Made by a program: the position numbers and the translations under genes. A DNA stretch of 64,000 nt from Thuidium tamariscinum. Its lineage: Eukaryota > Streptophyta > Bryopsida > Hypnales > Thuidiaceae. Location: NCBI GenBank assembly GCA_947034885.2, contig OX344756.2, positions 13,326,098 to 13,390,097 on the forward strand, written 5' to 3'. Each line of letters starts with the position of its first letter. Positions within the stretch are counted from its first letter, which is position 1. Shown here piece after piece: positions 25,053 to 36,235 of the stretch. The notes under the pieces are model-generated. The model searched no databases. It was not told where the DNA came from and saw nothing but the letters and a program-made list of their open reading frames with translations.

Positions 25053-27547
25053 CTATGCCCTTTCAACTTCAAAATTTGATAACTAATTTCACAAAGCTCA
25101 GATAAATATGAAACAACTTGGGTTCAATGTCAATTCTACTTCTCTTTCAAGGAAAATTTATTGAAAAAAATTTCTAGAAGTTCTACTTCCCTGAAATTCT
25201 GATTCAGACCATAGATGGTCCATTATAGGATCTCTTACCTTAGCACTTGCCTGGTGGTGCAGAGTCCATTCTGAGGGACAACGCATCATTCAACTGAAGA
25301 TGTAGGGAATGGTACAACAGATGTGCACATGTTAACTTACCCCACACAATGTTACCTTGCAACTTCAACAATTCTGGAATCTTGTAACCAAAAACTTGTG
25401 CCCAGGTTCACCATACAATGTGTTGAGCATCTATCTTTTTTTGCAGTGATTGGGAAGTTTGGTGCACAGTGATTGAAAAGTCTCTTGTGCGGTGATTAGA
25501 ATTGTGCGGTGAATGGCGTATTTACTATAACAAGTGTTGACATGTCAACCATTGGTACCTTATTTTTTTTTTTTGGCCCCCTTGTAAAAGTTCCCTAAAC
25601 TGTACAACAACTTGTATAACTTTTCAACATTCTTTGCATTGCTTGCTTGTCAATACCGAGAATTCTATAAATTTCACCACATAAACAACTCATTTTACAA
25701 CCACATTTCTTTCTTTTGTGAAATTTTGTACATCTTTGAATAATTTTATTGCAGGACAAATATATTATTTATCTTAAATTTTACGTTATTTTTTAGAGCT
25801 TGGTCTTGTGATTTCATGGGACACTACTGTAGTGGGCTAAAAAATGTTTTACACCTAAGGACTGAGCCATTCCCCTTAACTAAGGTCAATTCCCAAGTCA
25901 ATTGCAAGCCCAAATTTTCAACTTTTTGTCCAATGACAAGTGAGGATTTCATGACTCCATCCCACACAACAAATTGGCCTGGTCTCTAGGTGTAAAACAT
26001 CCCCAAATTATTAGATAGTACTAATATAGAAGGGCTCACATGCTCTTTGTTTTCCATCCATGTGCAAGTCCTTGTCTTGTCCTCGCAATTCTGATGAAGG
26101 CAGTTCTAATCAGTTGCTCTTGGTGAGTCCGTCATGAGTTGGCTTGGAAGTTACGATCTGATATCAGCTCATGATTTATCTCAAAGACTCGAGCCTTCTC
26201 CCATTTGGTGCTGCTCCCAGCCCATCATTTGGGAAATGGGAATGATCATTTCAGGCAGGCGGGCAGGCATGCCAAGCAGCTCCATTCTACTTGGCCTTGT
26301 TTTTGCATCCAATAGCAAATCAAATAGGATCAAAATAGGATTGGAATGAGAAATATTTGGTGTCTGATTACATGAAATGATGAAATTTGTTCAAGATCCC
26401 CCACCAACAGCTGTAACGAGTGCCAGGAGCTGTAATCACGACTGACGATGCTATATGTTTTATAATTTGAATCTTTTTATATTATAAGTGGGTTGTAGAG
26501 TGCTTTACGTTGATACACTTGTGTATATTCTATGTAAGTGCACATTCCATGTACTCTAAGGTAGAGGGCTCGAAAACAGTTCGGGCATTAAGAACCGCCC
26601 CTATAACTGGTTGTAGAATGGACATGATGCAGTTTTTAAATTGACCTCACGAGTCATTGAATGAAGTGAAGGAAAAAGCATTCTTTATCGCAAGAGCCAA
26701 TCATTGTCTTTGCTTTCCCCATTTTTCTTTAGAATTGCAAGTGAACAGTATATGAAGGACCTAGGAACACAAATAGGGACCTAGGACACATCTCCTTTGA
26801 AAATTCATAAGTAATTCAATAATGTTTCAAAAAATATAAAACCACTTGGGCTAGATTTTCCATCAATTTTTCTTGGTCTGAAAAATGAGCTAAAAATGTT
26901 CCCATCTAAAGAAATACTGTAAGAATGCGAACCAGCCCTTAGATGAGCGGTTTCTGAGCCTTCTACCTTATCATTAGATTGCTCTATCATGCTGATTATG
27001 CACCTTAGCCACAAGTGATTAAATTGTAAGCCCATTTGTTTTTGTTTGGTTGAAGGTCTAATTACAGATTTGTCTCCAGAGGGTTGGGAGCAGCCCTTTT
27101 TTTTTACTTTTTGAGAAAGTTTCAAGATGGCGATCATTTCAAATTTGGTGAAGCATTGTATTTCGACATTCATCCATCTTTTGGGCTTGAAAACATTTTC
27201 CCGTCATATTCATACACTTTTTTATCCAAATTTGGCAACTTCATCCATATTTTAAAGAGATTTGGAAAATTTCTGGTGTTAAAAAGATTACTTTTATCTG
27301 GCAAAAAAAAGACATTTATTTAAAATGGTGCAATCTGGCCACACAGTGCCGGAAAAAAAAAGGCTGGTTGGGAGTGTACATCAATTATCTGGATGGTTGG
27401 CATACTTGGTGAAGACTCCTCTTTGTCCTCACATTGCCATGTTTTCACAGACCACTGTAAGTTGTCAAATTGTGCTACATGTGTCTGATCTCTGTTATGG
27501 TAGAGGGACCCATAGCCAATAAAATAAGCACAGCTGCACATAATTTG
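25053..27547. other. Gene-free AT-rich stretch
   Basis: No gene, RNA gene or clear transposon end recognised. Open frames (for example 26134-26349 and 26805-27173) are short, without domains or splice context. Confidence 0.4.
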
Positions 27548-28960
27548 GGGTAGTTGAACTTGAAGTTTGGCACACATCTAAGCGACACAAAGGTGATCCC
27601 ATGACAGATATTTCATGTGGGAAATAAAACAAAATTTTAGCCCTTCAAAGGTGTCAAAGTTGGTTGTAGTGAAATTGTTTTTCACAACTACACATGTTGG
27701 TAGATTTCAAATATCTCATTTTGGAAAAATCTCTTAAACTTAAATTTTGTACATATGTTATTAACTTTGGACTGTCGCCAACGCCATTTTGTGGAGTTTG
27801 GATGATAGTCCAAGGTCATAAGAAGAGGTAAACAATAGTTTTTTCATCTACTACCTTTTTTAAATGACTTTTCATGTTGAGTTACAAAGAGTATCCAATT
27901 GAGTTTTTAGTCTAACTAATGTTTGTTTTCATGTAGTTGAGAAGTATTAGAAAAAATGGATGGCAAAATTTGCCATTTTAGTGTATTTTGAGAAATTGAG
28001 TAAATCTGAAATTTCTCCTTGAAAACAACATTTTTTGAATTTGAGGCCAACTAATGAAATAGAGGTCCTCTACTCTAGTTTCTTCTACAATCTGAATTTT
28101 GGAAAAATTCATAAAATTGAATATTTTATTGCAGTTTGAACTTTGGCTATATTTTTAATGTCCCTTGCACTATAATTATAGATGTTCACGGCAAATCAAT
28201 TTACACCATGATGTTTGTCACTGTAATGTTCACACATGGTGAAATTTTCAGATTTTTTGAGATTATTTTCTATTTGATATGATTTTTTCTTCAATTTTTC
28301 TTCAAAAAAATTCTGAAAATACAATTTTCCTCAAAAAAATCTGAAATTTTTATGAAGTACAAAGAACATGTAATTTCATCTCTGAAAAATAAAATTAAAA
28401 GAGTTTCATACACATCTGGTCACAAAATGGCAACAACATGAGTGACAAACAGTGAGCCCTGAAACCAATGGTTATAGGCCTGGCATTTAAGGGTTAACAT
28501 AGAGTTGATCTTGGGAAAAAAAATTCATGGTAAAAGATCAATTTTTCAGACCTTAAAAGGGTGTCAAAGTTGACAATACTCAAATTGTCTCTTACAATAG
28601 CTAATGTTGGTAGATTTTCAATTTTTTTTTTGTGTAAATCTTTTGGCCTTGAAATTTGGCACATGTATTACTAACATATAGGTGATTTCATGGCAAAATT
28701 TTTATTAGAAAATAAAGTTCCTTTAATCCTTGGGAGGGTGTCAAAATTGGCAATAGTGAAATTTTTCCCATAGCTACACATGTTGGTAGATTTTGAATAC
28801 CTTTTTTTTCTGTAAACCTTTTGGCCTTGAAATTTGGCATGTATGTTATTAACATAGAGAGTATATTTTGTAAGAAAATTCATGGTAAAAAAAACAATTT
28901 TTCAGCTCGTGGGAGGGTGTCAAAGTTGGCAACATTGAAATTTTTGTCCCTGCAAATTCA
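27548..28960. repeat. Decayed tandem repeat of about 177-bp period
   Basis: A unit containing TTGAAATTTGGCA(C/T), a GGTGTCAAA(G/A)TTGGC-like word and ACATGTTGGTAGATTT recurs. The GGTGTCAAA words fall at about 27649, 28560, 28735 and 28914; the last three are about 177 bp apart. The first copy is separated by diverged sequence. A GGGTTAA terminus at 28491-28497 lies just before the clearest units. Confidence 0.65.
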
Positions 28961-29056
28961 AAAACACCATTTTGATTGGTACTGTATTGCACATCTCCAA
29001 AACCAATGTAGAAGAATCGATTGTAGAACCTTTACCAAAAACAACTTTGACCCTTA

Positions 29057-29136
29057 TTAACCCCTCACCGCCCAAGGGGACGAAATGTGTCCCCTTTTCA
29101 GTGTATTTCAAGATACCCGGGGCGGTGAGGGGTTAA
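29057..29136. mobile_element. Very short TTAA-bounded element, 80 bp
   Basis: The left end TTAACCCCTCACCGCCC is matched exactly by the right end read inward (17 bp). TTAA flanks both sides. Only about 46 bp lie between the repeats, including a GGGGAC...GTCCCC hairpin. It fits an extreme internal-deletion MITE of the piggyBac-like group. Confidence 0.8.
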
Positions 29137-29319
29137 CTTTTCGATAAGGTATTGAGATGCTCCATTCTTTGGTGTGTTAGAACCTCCTTTCACTTGCTAA
29201 CAAGAACTCAGAAGAGCCAACAAGAGCCAACAAGAGCATGTGAAAATTTTGACCATTCTAACAATAGTAAATAAATAAGCACAGTAACAAAAAGTGGCAG
29301 TGGTTTGGACAGTACAGAC

Positions 29320-29450
29320 TAGTGATCTCAGAATAGATTCAAGGTTTTTAGCCAAATGTTCATTTTTGGAAGATTTTTTAAAATTTATACAAAGGGCATG
29401 AAAAAATTAAGTAGAAAATTAGCAAAATTTAACCAGTTTTGGGATCACTG
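29320..29450. mobile_element. hAT-like MITE, 131 bp, copy 1
   Basis: The ends TAGTGATCTCAG and (read inward) CAGTGATCCCAA are inverted. The element is flanked by GTACAGAC (29312-29319) and GTACTGAC (29451-29458), a 7/8 match to an 8-bp target duplication. It aligns along its whole length with 48466-48596 with only a few differences. 8-bp duplications and CAGTG termini are typical of hAT elements. Confidence 0.85.
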
Positions 29451-29458
29451 GTACTGAC

Positions 29459-30552
29459 GGACCTTCCTCAATGAAAATTGATTGAAGGCCCGCCTCATGT
29501 AAACTTTCTTACTGTTCCTACCAGGTCACTTGTGGCTAGTAGTCTTGTATTTTACCTTCTGCAATGGAATCCCGTTTAATTTTTGTCAAAAAGGAAATAA
29601 ATAAATTGATAGCAAGAGACAAAAGGGTTTACTCACAGTTTAATTATTGGTTGTCATGTGTAGAAGCATGAAGGACACTGTCCAATTGTTGTTTTTGTCT
29701 AGCTCACAACAAACTCCTCCCCTCACTACCCCATCTGTCCAAAGAAGCCTCTCCTCACATGAGAAAATCTCTACAATAGTTGACCCCCTCTGTTTAATAA
29801 GTGTACTTAAACTTAACCTACCCCAATGGAGACATGCAACTAATTTTTCCATTTTGAAATCATGACCAAGAAAAAAAGTGTCAAACATAACATTCAGTAG
29901 CACATTGTGGCTCTGCCTTTTTTCTACAGTGAAGGGTGTGGCATATTCGACACCCAACAGCCTCTCCATCGTCCACATGTCTACTTCAGTAGTTAGTGAT
30001 GAAACATTTTTGGGCCTCAGTTTGGCCTTCGGTTACACTCAGTTCACCACCATTATCAATAATGATCGAAAATTGTCAAATAAGCTAAATTTAGTGTAGT
30101 TGGAATTAGGCATCTTTTTTGGTAATAGCAATTGAAAATTATGAACTTAATACAAAATAGAATTTTTGGATGAGATATGTAATTTCTATGAATTTTGACT
30201 GTAGAATTCCTTGGGTCATTGAAATTGTCACATAGCTTGGTCTAAAATTTAAAATTTAGAGAAATTAATAGTCATCTAATTGTAGTTAAATGTGGGAAAG
30301 ATTTTACCCTCAAGGACTCTGACATCCGTATTTTGGATGATTAACAAATTGCTTCAAGGCACTAAATAGTCCATTTAGCTTCTCATTCATCCAATATAAT
30401 ACTCAAATCTTAGGAAGAAAATCTTCCTTATTGATCAATTTGTAAAATTATAATAAATGATATTCCTACACAAAGATATAAACAAAAATGTGCAAAAATT
30501 CAGAAAAAGGATTGAGGTGTTAAGGAGTTCATGATACTTTGGAGTACATTGA
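29459..30552. other. Gene-free stretch between two transposons
   Basis: No gene seen. Short open frames at 29640-29978 and 29878-30099 overlap each other on opposite strands and have no recognisable domain. Confidence 0.4.
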
Positions 30553-31429
30553 TTAATTCTTAAATGTATTTGACTATGTTTTCACCAAAATGCTCCAAAA
30601 CTGCCATTTCTAATACAAGTACCAAAATTTAAAAACCTCAACACATTTTTTAATGCATGTAATCATAGGACCTTATAGTAAGATAATTTTAAAAGATGTG
30701 GAAAAAATTTCACAAGTTTCCACTATATAGATTGCAAGATATTAATAGTTGAATTTACAAATTAAAATCATTTTTTGGGCCCTCCAAAAAAATGTGTAGG
30801 TGCACTTCACGAGGTTGCATTTGTATGAAAAAAAAATTCAAGTTGGTGGTTACTCTTTGGATTTACTATTCAAGACAAGTTGGCTACTCATTAAAAAAAT
30901 CTCAAATCATTTGGAATTGCACAATATATAGGAAAAAAATAGTGAGTAGAAAGAAGAAGAAAATGATTCAAAACATTAAATTGTAAACAATCATTATTTA
31001 TGGAATTGAAAAATGCCAATCACTATGGTTAAAATGTTGTAATAAATAATCTACAACTATTGTTTTTATTTTTTTCCAAAAATATTAAAATTTTTCTTAA
31101 ATAAAGGATTTCAAACTTTTTGAAGAGTAGAGATTTTGTAACTACCTACAAACTACCCCAAATGAAAATTCTTCATAACTTTTGATTCATTGATCAAAAT
31201 AGAATGATTCAAAGTTTTCACTTAGATATAAATCTAAAAAAACAATTTCAAATTTTTATTTCTTAAATAAGTTTTTAACTATGTAGTGAAAAGTTATGAA
31301 AACTATTAGGCCTTAAAGATACTCCTTGGAAAAATGTTGAGTGAAAAACAAAACAGAACTTCATTTATAGTGAGCCATTTGAAATTGATGTGTTGCCAAT
31401 AAAACACAATTTGGGCATTCAGGGTTTAA
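30553..31429. mobile_element. TTAA-bounded piggyBac-like element, 0.9-kb family, copy A (degenerate)
   Basis: The left end TTAATTCTTAAATGTATTTG aligns base for base with copy B's TTAACCCCTAAAGG..., the CCC having become TTC. The right end is GGGCATTCAGGGTTTAA. Shared interior words with copies B and C include TATGTTTTCACCAAAA, TGCTCCAAAACTGCC, ATGTGGAAAAAATTTCA and AGATTGCAAGATAT. No coding capacity remains. Confidence 0.75.
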
Positions 31430-32495
31430 TGGAAGTCATTCTATAGCTTGCTTCATTTACAAAGACAACCTCATATTGACTACTTTTAACAGTAAAATAA
31501 TTACATATAATTGTGTCCAAATTAGCAATTGAATATTGTTCCTACTATAAAATTGTTGGACTCTTTTTTGTTGGATCATGAAGGATGATAAAATTATATT
31601 CTAAATCCTCTTTTTATTCATTTTTGGACACTATATGAATAAACTATGAATTTTCAAAGTCATGAGAATGAATGTACCCATATACAAACCATTGCTTCCA
31701 TGAAATAAATAATTCACATCATAGACAAAAGTATATCAAGGGTTGGTTTTACAGAGGGGACACAATTAGGTGCTACGTGTGTAAGGATTGCTACTATGTG
31801 AGCCTAGAGGTGTCAACCTACGAGCCTAGAAGACTATACACCTTAAATATAAGTGTCTTTATTAAAGAACCTTCTATTACTATAGTATATTTATATTATA
31901 CATACCTATATTATAAGTGTTTTTATCATAAGCATCTTCAATGGTTATAGTATATATATTTATATACATACTCAAGGCTCACATGCTCACATTTTCATAC
32001 TCACATACTAGCACCATTGCTAGGTATGCTTACCTTTTTAAATTTGAGTTCTAAGAAAATCATCCTTGTTAGTTTGTGACAAAATACAAGTTATCTTTTC
32101 CAATATTCAAGGAAAATTTATATATATAGAGAGAGAGACATATCAACTAATGTGGTTTGCTCTTAAAGCAACCAATTAAGAGATGATTGCATTTTAGAAG
32201 AATCTCAATTTTTTAAACCAATTTTCAGTCATTTTCATAGGAAAAAAATGTAATTGGCATTTAATCCAAGTTGTTTAATATTTTTTGGACCTTTGTGGAA
32301 TTAGTTATGAATCTTTGAAGAGTGGTTACTAAAAGTGATCCCTTCCTAAAATGTACACTATTGATACATTGAAGACGGTGAAATGTTAGAGGGCACTTTT
32401 AGAACAAAGGCACATTTTAGAGTATCCCTTTAAGTAACTTCACATGTAAGATATAGCATGCATTACATTCCAATGTACTACAATCAACAAATAGG
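31430..32495. other. Gene-free AT-rich stretch between element copies A and B
   Basis: No gene seen. It contains low-complexity TATA-rich runs around 31.9 and 32.1 kb. Confidence 0.4.
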
Positions 32496-33448
32496 TTAAC
32501 CCCTAAAGGTTTTTGAGTATGTTTTCACCAAAACTCCTTCAAAATTGTCATTTCTTAGACAACTACCAAATTTTAAGAAAAAAAATTTTGAACAAAAATA
32601 ACCATAGGATCTTTTAGTATACAAGTTTGACAAGATGTGGAAAAAATTTCAGCAATTTTTGCCATGTAGATTGCAAGATATTAGTGTTTGAAGTGACAAA
32701 AATTATTTTTTTACCACTAGAAAAATTCAGGCAGTTGCACTTCAGAAGACCATAATTGTATGAAAAAACGTCCAAAATGAATGTGACTCTTTGAATTCAT
32801 CTTCAAGTGAAGTTGGCTACATGCTTGAAAATTTTCAGATGATTTGGAATTGTGCAACATACAGGAAAAAAATAATAAGTAGAAAGAAATAGAAAATAAG
32901 CCAAAATACTAAATTATTAACAATTTATTTATAGAGTTAAAAAAAGACAATCCCAATGGTTGTAATGTTGTGTTAAACAATATACACCCAATGTTTTTAT
33001 CTTTGTTCAAAAATATTAAAAATTGAATTAAATAAAGAATTTCAAACTTTTCTTATAGTATAGAGATTCTATAACTAGCCATGAACTACCTCAAACTAAA
33101 AATCTACATAACTTTTGACTAATTAATCAAAATGAAATGATTCAAAGCTTTCCACCTAGATAAAAAATCAAAAGAACCAATTTCAAATTTTAATTTCTTA
33201 AAAGAATAATTTTTAAAGAAGTTTTTTTTGTTGCCTGGGTCGCCCGCCTATGAAAGGAACCAACATATCATGTCATAACTTCTTAAACATCTAAAAAAAA
33301 AGTTATGAAAATTGTTGGGCCTTAAAGCTACTCCTTGGGCACATATTTTGTGAAAATTTCAAATAAAAAAAATAAAAACTCCATCCGTAGTGAGCTGCCC
33401 AAAATCACTATGTTGCCAAAAAACCCAATTTGGTCTTTTAGGGGTTAA
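32496..33448. mobile_element. TTAA-bounded piggyBac-like element, 0.9-kb family, copy B
   Basis: The ends are TTAACCCCTAAAGG and (read inward) TTAACCCCTAAAAG, 953 bp apart. The interior aligns with copy C along its length: TTTTCACCAAAA, TTGCAAGATAT, GTTGGCTACAT, GGAAAAAA and GTTGGGCCTTAAAGCTACTC. The right part includes TGCCTGGGTCGCCCGCCTATG and matches GCTGCCCGAGCTGCCCGCC in copy C. Non-coding. Confidence 0.85.
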
Positions 33449-35845
33449 ACCCAAGGAATAGGCTTGCAATCATGGAAGTAGTAGGACATTCCATTGTTTA
33501 ACCTTGAAGCTCTTTGATGTCCAATTTCTACATGATGTAGAAATTGAAAATCAAATTTTTTTCCATTGGTACTTTGATGAAAGTCATCCTAATTTTTAGA
33601 GATACTTTAAGAAGTTACTGTCCTATTCAAGGATTAGATTTGGTATTATTACTTATTAGAGTACATATTTTTCTAAAATTACAAATGTGTAAGTATGTCA
33701 AGTGGTTGACCAAGCCAAAATTGCATTGACTCTAGTTCAAACTTGGAATTGCAAAAATGAGGTCAAAGAATCAAATGACCCAAAAATTCTACAAAATTGC
33801 CATGTCAAGAAAACCTCATTTCAAATCTATTCCCACAAAATTTACTCAAAAAATGATAATACATTGCTTGTATTTGAATTTAGAAGGAATTAAAAAAATT
33901 TCCTTTCAAAATTTATAGAAAAAATATTGGTGATAGCATTGGTGAATCTAACTGTATAGATAGAATCTATAACTCAAACTTTACAACTTTTATTCACATC
34001 TCAATTTCAAAATATACTTCCAAATAGTGCTTTATAATGATTTTTCCAAAATCATCAATTTTAGAGATAGTCTCAATACTTTGGGGTTAAGAAAATGATG
34101 TTTCATTACCTCATTGAACTACTATGTAAAATTGATAAAATTCAAGCCATGTAATAATTTGACTCATCTAGTCTCTTCCAACCGAAAAGATATCAAAACA
34201 TAATTGATCTGGTCCACAATGACCTTAAATTACCCTAGGTGATAGGGCAAGTAATAGAAACTTTCGTTGGAATCCATGAGGTTCCCAATTCTACTCCTCA
34301 TGCTAACGCTACTTGTGTGAAGGCTCTTTGTACTTGTTCTTAACGGGGATACCCAAGGTGTATAATTCCTAAGCTATTTTGCCATGTCACCTTGGTTGTT
34401 GTGTCGTGTCAACCCACCTGTAACCCTTGAAGGTAATACGTTAAAAAAACCCACCCAGAATTGATTCTTTCTGTCCCAAGATGAACATGACGTTTCTATC
34501 CAATTGTAGACCTCTTGCCATCTCTATTTTTTGAGATCTTGGTAGAGGCAACCAACTTCTTGAAAATATCATCAATTATGGTTGAGGGATAAGGTATACA
34601 ATTGTACAGTGTACACTAGTTTACCGTATTAAAAGCTAGAGGCAAAATTAGATAAAGCATTTTGGGAGCCAAATCAAGTGGTTAGGACTTTGGTAATGAT
34701 TGATTTATCACTACCTAGTGGACGAAGTGGAAGAATCCACACTCGGGCCTTGCAAAAGTTTGGTGGACTCCCTAGGATATGATTTCCATAGTATTTGCTT
34801 CCAGCGGATTCATGGACAATTTCATTAATTTTGCTGATAGTCAAGGAGTTAAGAAGAATACGGTAAGCAATTCTGAAAAGCAAGCAGAGCAACAGAAGTT
34901 AAGGTCTCTACGCACCTGAGGTGATTGATATTCTGTCCCTGAGCACATCTTCAATGACGTCCAATGTGCCTGAGCAAATAGACTCTAAAAATTCCCAAGT
35001 TGTTCCAAATAGCCCATACACCAAATGAACTCACTAAATAGGATACTCCACCAAATAAGTTGCCATATGTCATAGAATTGTCCCAATCCATCAATCAAGC
35101 ATAAAATTATATGCCACTCGCCTGTTTAACATAACGGAATAGTGACCTGAGTAAAGCTCAAGCAAAGAGTATATCACCCCAAAAAATCCACGTAAAAAGA
35201 TGGCATCGTGTCAGAGACCTTGCTTTGAAAGCAATCCTAAAGTGAACAATGGCCATCGCACGCAGCCTCTCGAAATAAGAAGTGAAAAACACAAGAGACG
35301 TGAATAATGTATATAAAATTGATAATCCAATAATTGAAGGCGTGAGAACTGTTGGATTTCATATGCCCTGCTTTCAACACGAAGGCATTGATAGAGAAAT
35401 TACAAAATTTGGCTTCATCGAGGACACTTGTTACAAAGGAGTAGCAACTAGCAAAGAATTTGAAAGTGGGGAAATGATAGAATGAAAGCCTGGATCCCAC
35501 GTCCTGTCTATCCCCAACTGCTAAATAAGGAAGAGTAAGGGTATCTAAAAGGCTCCGACACATTTCTTTCACATCTTGAGTTTAAGAACTGAAGTGCTGA
35601 TTCTCTGACAACTCTTAATGCTAAAATGGTGTACGTTACACAAGCCAAAAAGTATTGGCTATAAATATACCTGCTTACAGCTTAAACTCTAATCACAGTT
35701 TCTTGCTATGACACAGAGTTCAAGGCATAAGCATTCTTGTTCTTGTCATGCGTGATAAACCCTAATTAATACACACCAGAAGAATATGGAGACACTGGAA
35801 AAACTTGCCAATACACTGAATTCTCCAACAAAAACGGGAACTTTT
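33449..35845. other. Gene-free stretch upstream of repeats, downstream of YnfA-like gene
   Basis: No supportable gene. A segment near 34670-34760 has AAGTGGTTAGGAC and GAAGAATCCACACTCGGGCC, vaguely like tRNA-derived SINE boxes, but too degenerate to call. The last 100-200 bp probably include the 3' untranslated region of the minus-strand YnfA-like gene. Confidence 0.4.
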
Positions 35846-36235
35846 CTAGATGGGAGATGGAGAAGGAGCGACGGCAGGGGTACCATGATGAACTTTCCGG
35901 GGCATGAACATGATGAGACAAACGCCAGCAACGGCGATGACGGAGCCGATAATGTCCCAGCGATCCGGCCGCTCGCCGTCGAAAGCCCAAGCCCAGGCAA
36001 AGGAGAGCAGGATGAAGAAGCCTCCGTAGGCAGCGTAGACACGCCCAAACACTTGGTCTTGCAATGTGGGGATGATTCCATACGCCACCAGGATGGCACT
36101 CCCCAAGATGAAGTAGCCCCAGTGCCAATCCACTTTCCTCCACTTCCACACCAGCCAACCTCCGCCAATCTCACACAGTCCTGCCGCCACGAACAACGCA
36201 ATCGACTTGGACACCTCCTTCGCCTTGTCCGACAT
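35846..36235 (-). CDS. YnfA/UPF0060 family small membrane protein
   Basis: A single uninterrupted 129-codon frame. The first 110 residues fit the YnfA/UPF0060 family of four-helix membrane proteins, distant members of the small multidrug resistance/DMT group. Helix 1 carries LFVAAGLCEIGGGWLVW with the family's conserved Glu and Gly residues. Helix 2 is YFILGSAILVAYGI, then the loop TLQDQVFGRVYAAYGG with helix 3, the loop ERPDRWDIIG, and helix 4 leading to VCLIMFMPR. A short Pro/Ser-rich tail (VAPSPSPI) is added. The function is not established for the family. The homologues I know are bacterial, with some in algae and non-flowering plants. A 5' leader intron is possible (AG just upstream of the ATG). 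There are no functional neighbours. Confidence 0.88.
   Translation of the reverse strand: MSDKAKEVSKSIALFVAAGLCEIGGGWLVWKWRKVDWHWGYFILGSAILVAYGIIPTLQDQVFGRVYAAYGGFFILLSFAWAWAFDGERPDRWDIIGSVIAVAGVCLIMFMPRKVHHGTPAVAPSPSPI

Noticed and set aside
34670-34765. tRNA-like A and B box words suggesting a SINE
   Set aside because: The B box is too degenerate, and no tail or target duplication was seen.
35237-35572. 111-codon minus-strand frame with an opposing plus-strand frame
   Set aside because: No retrotransposon or other domain could be recognised, and no long terminal repeats surround it.
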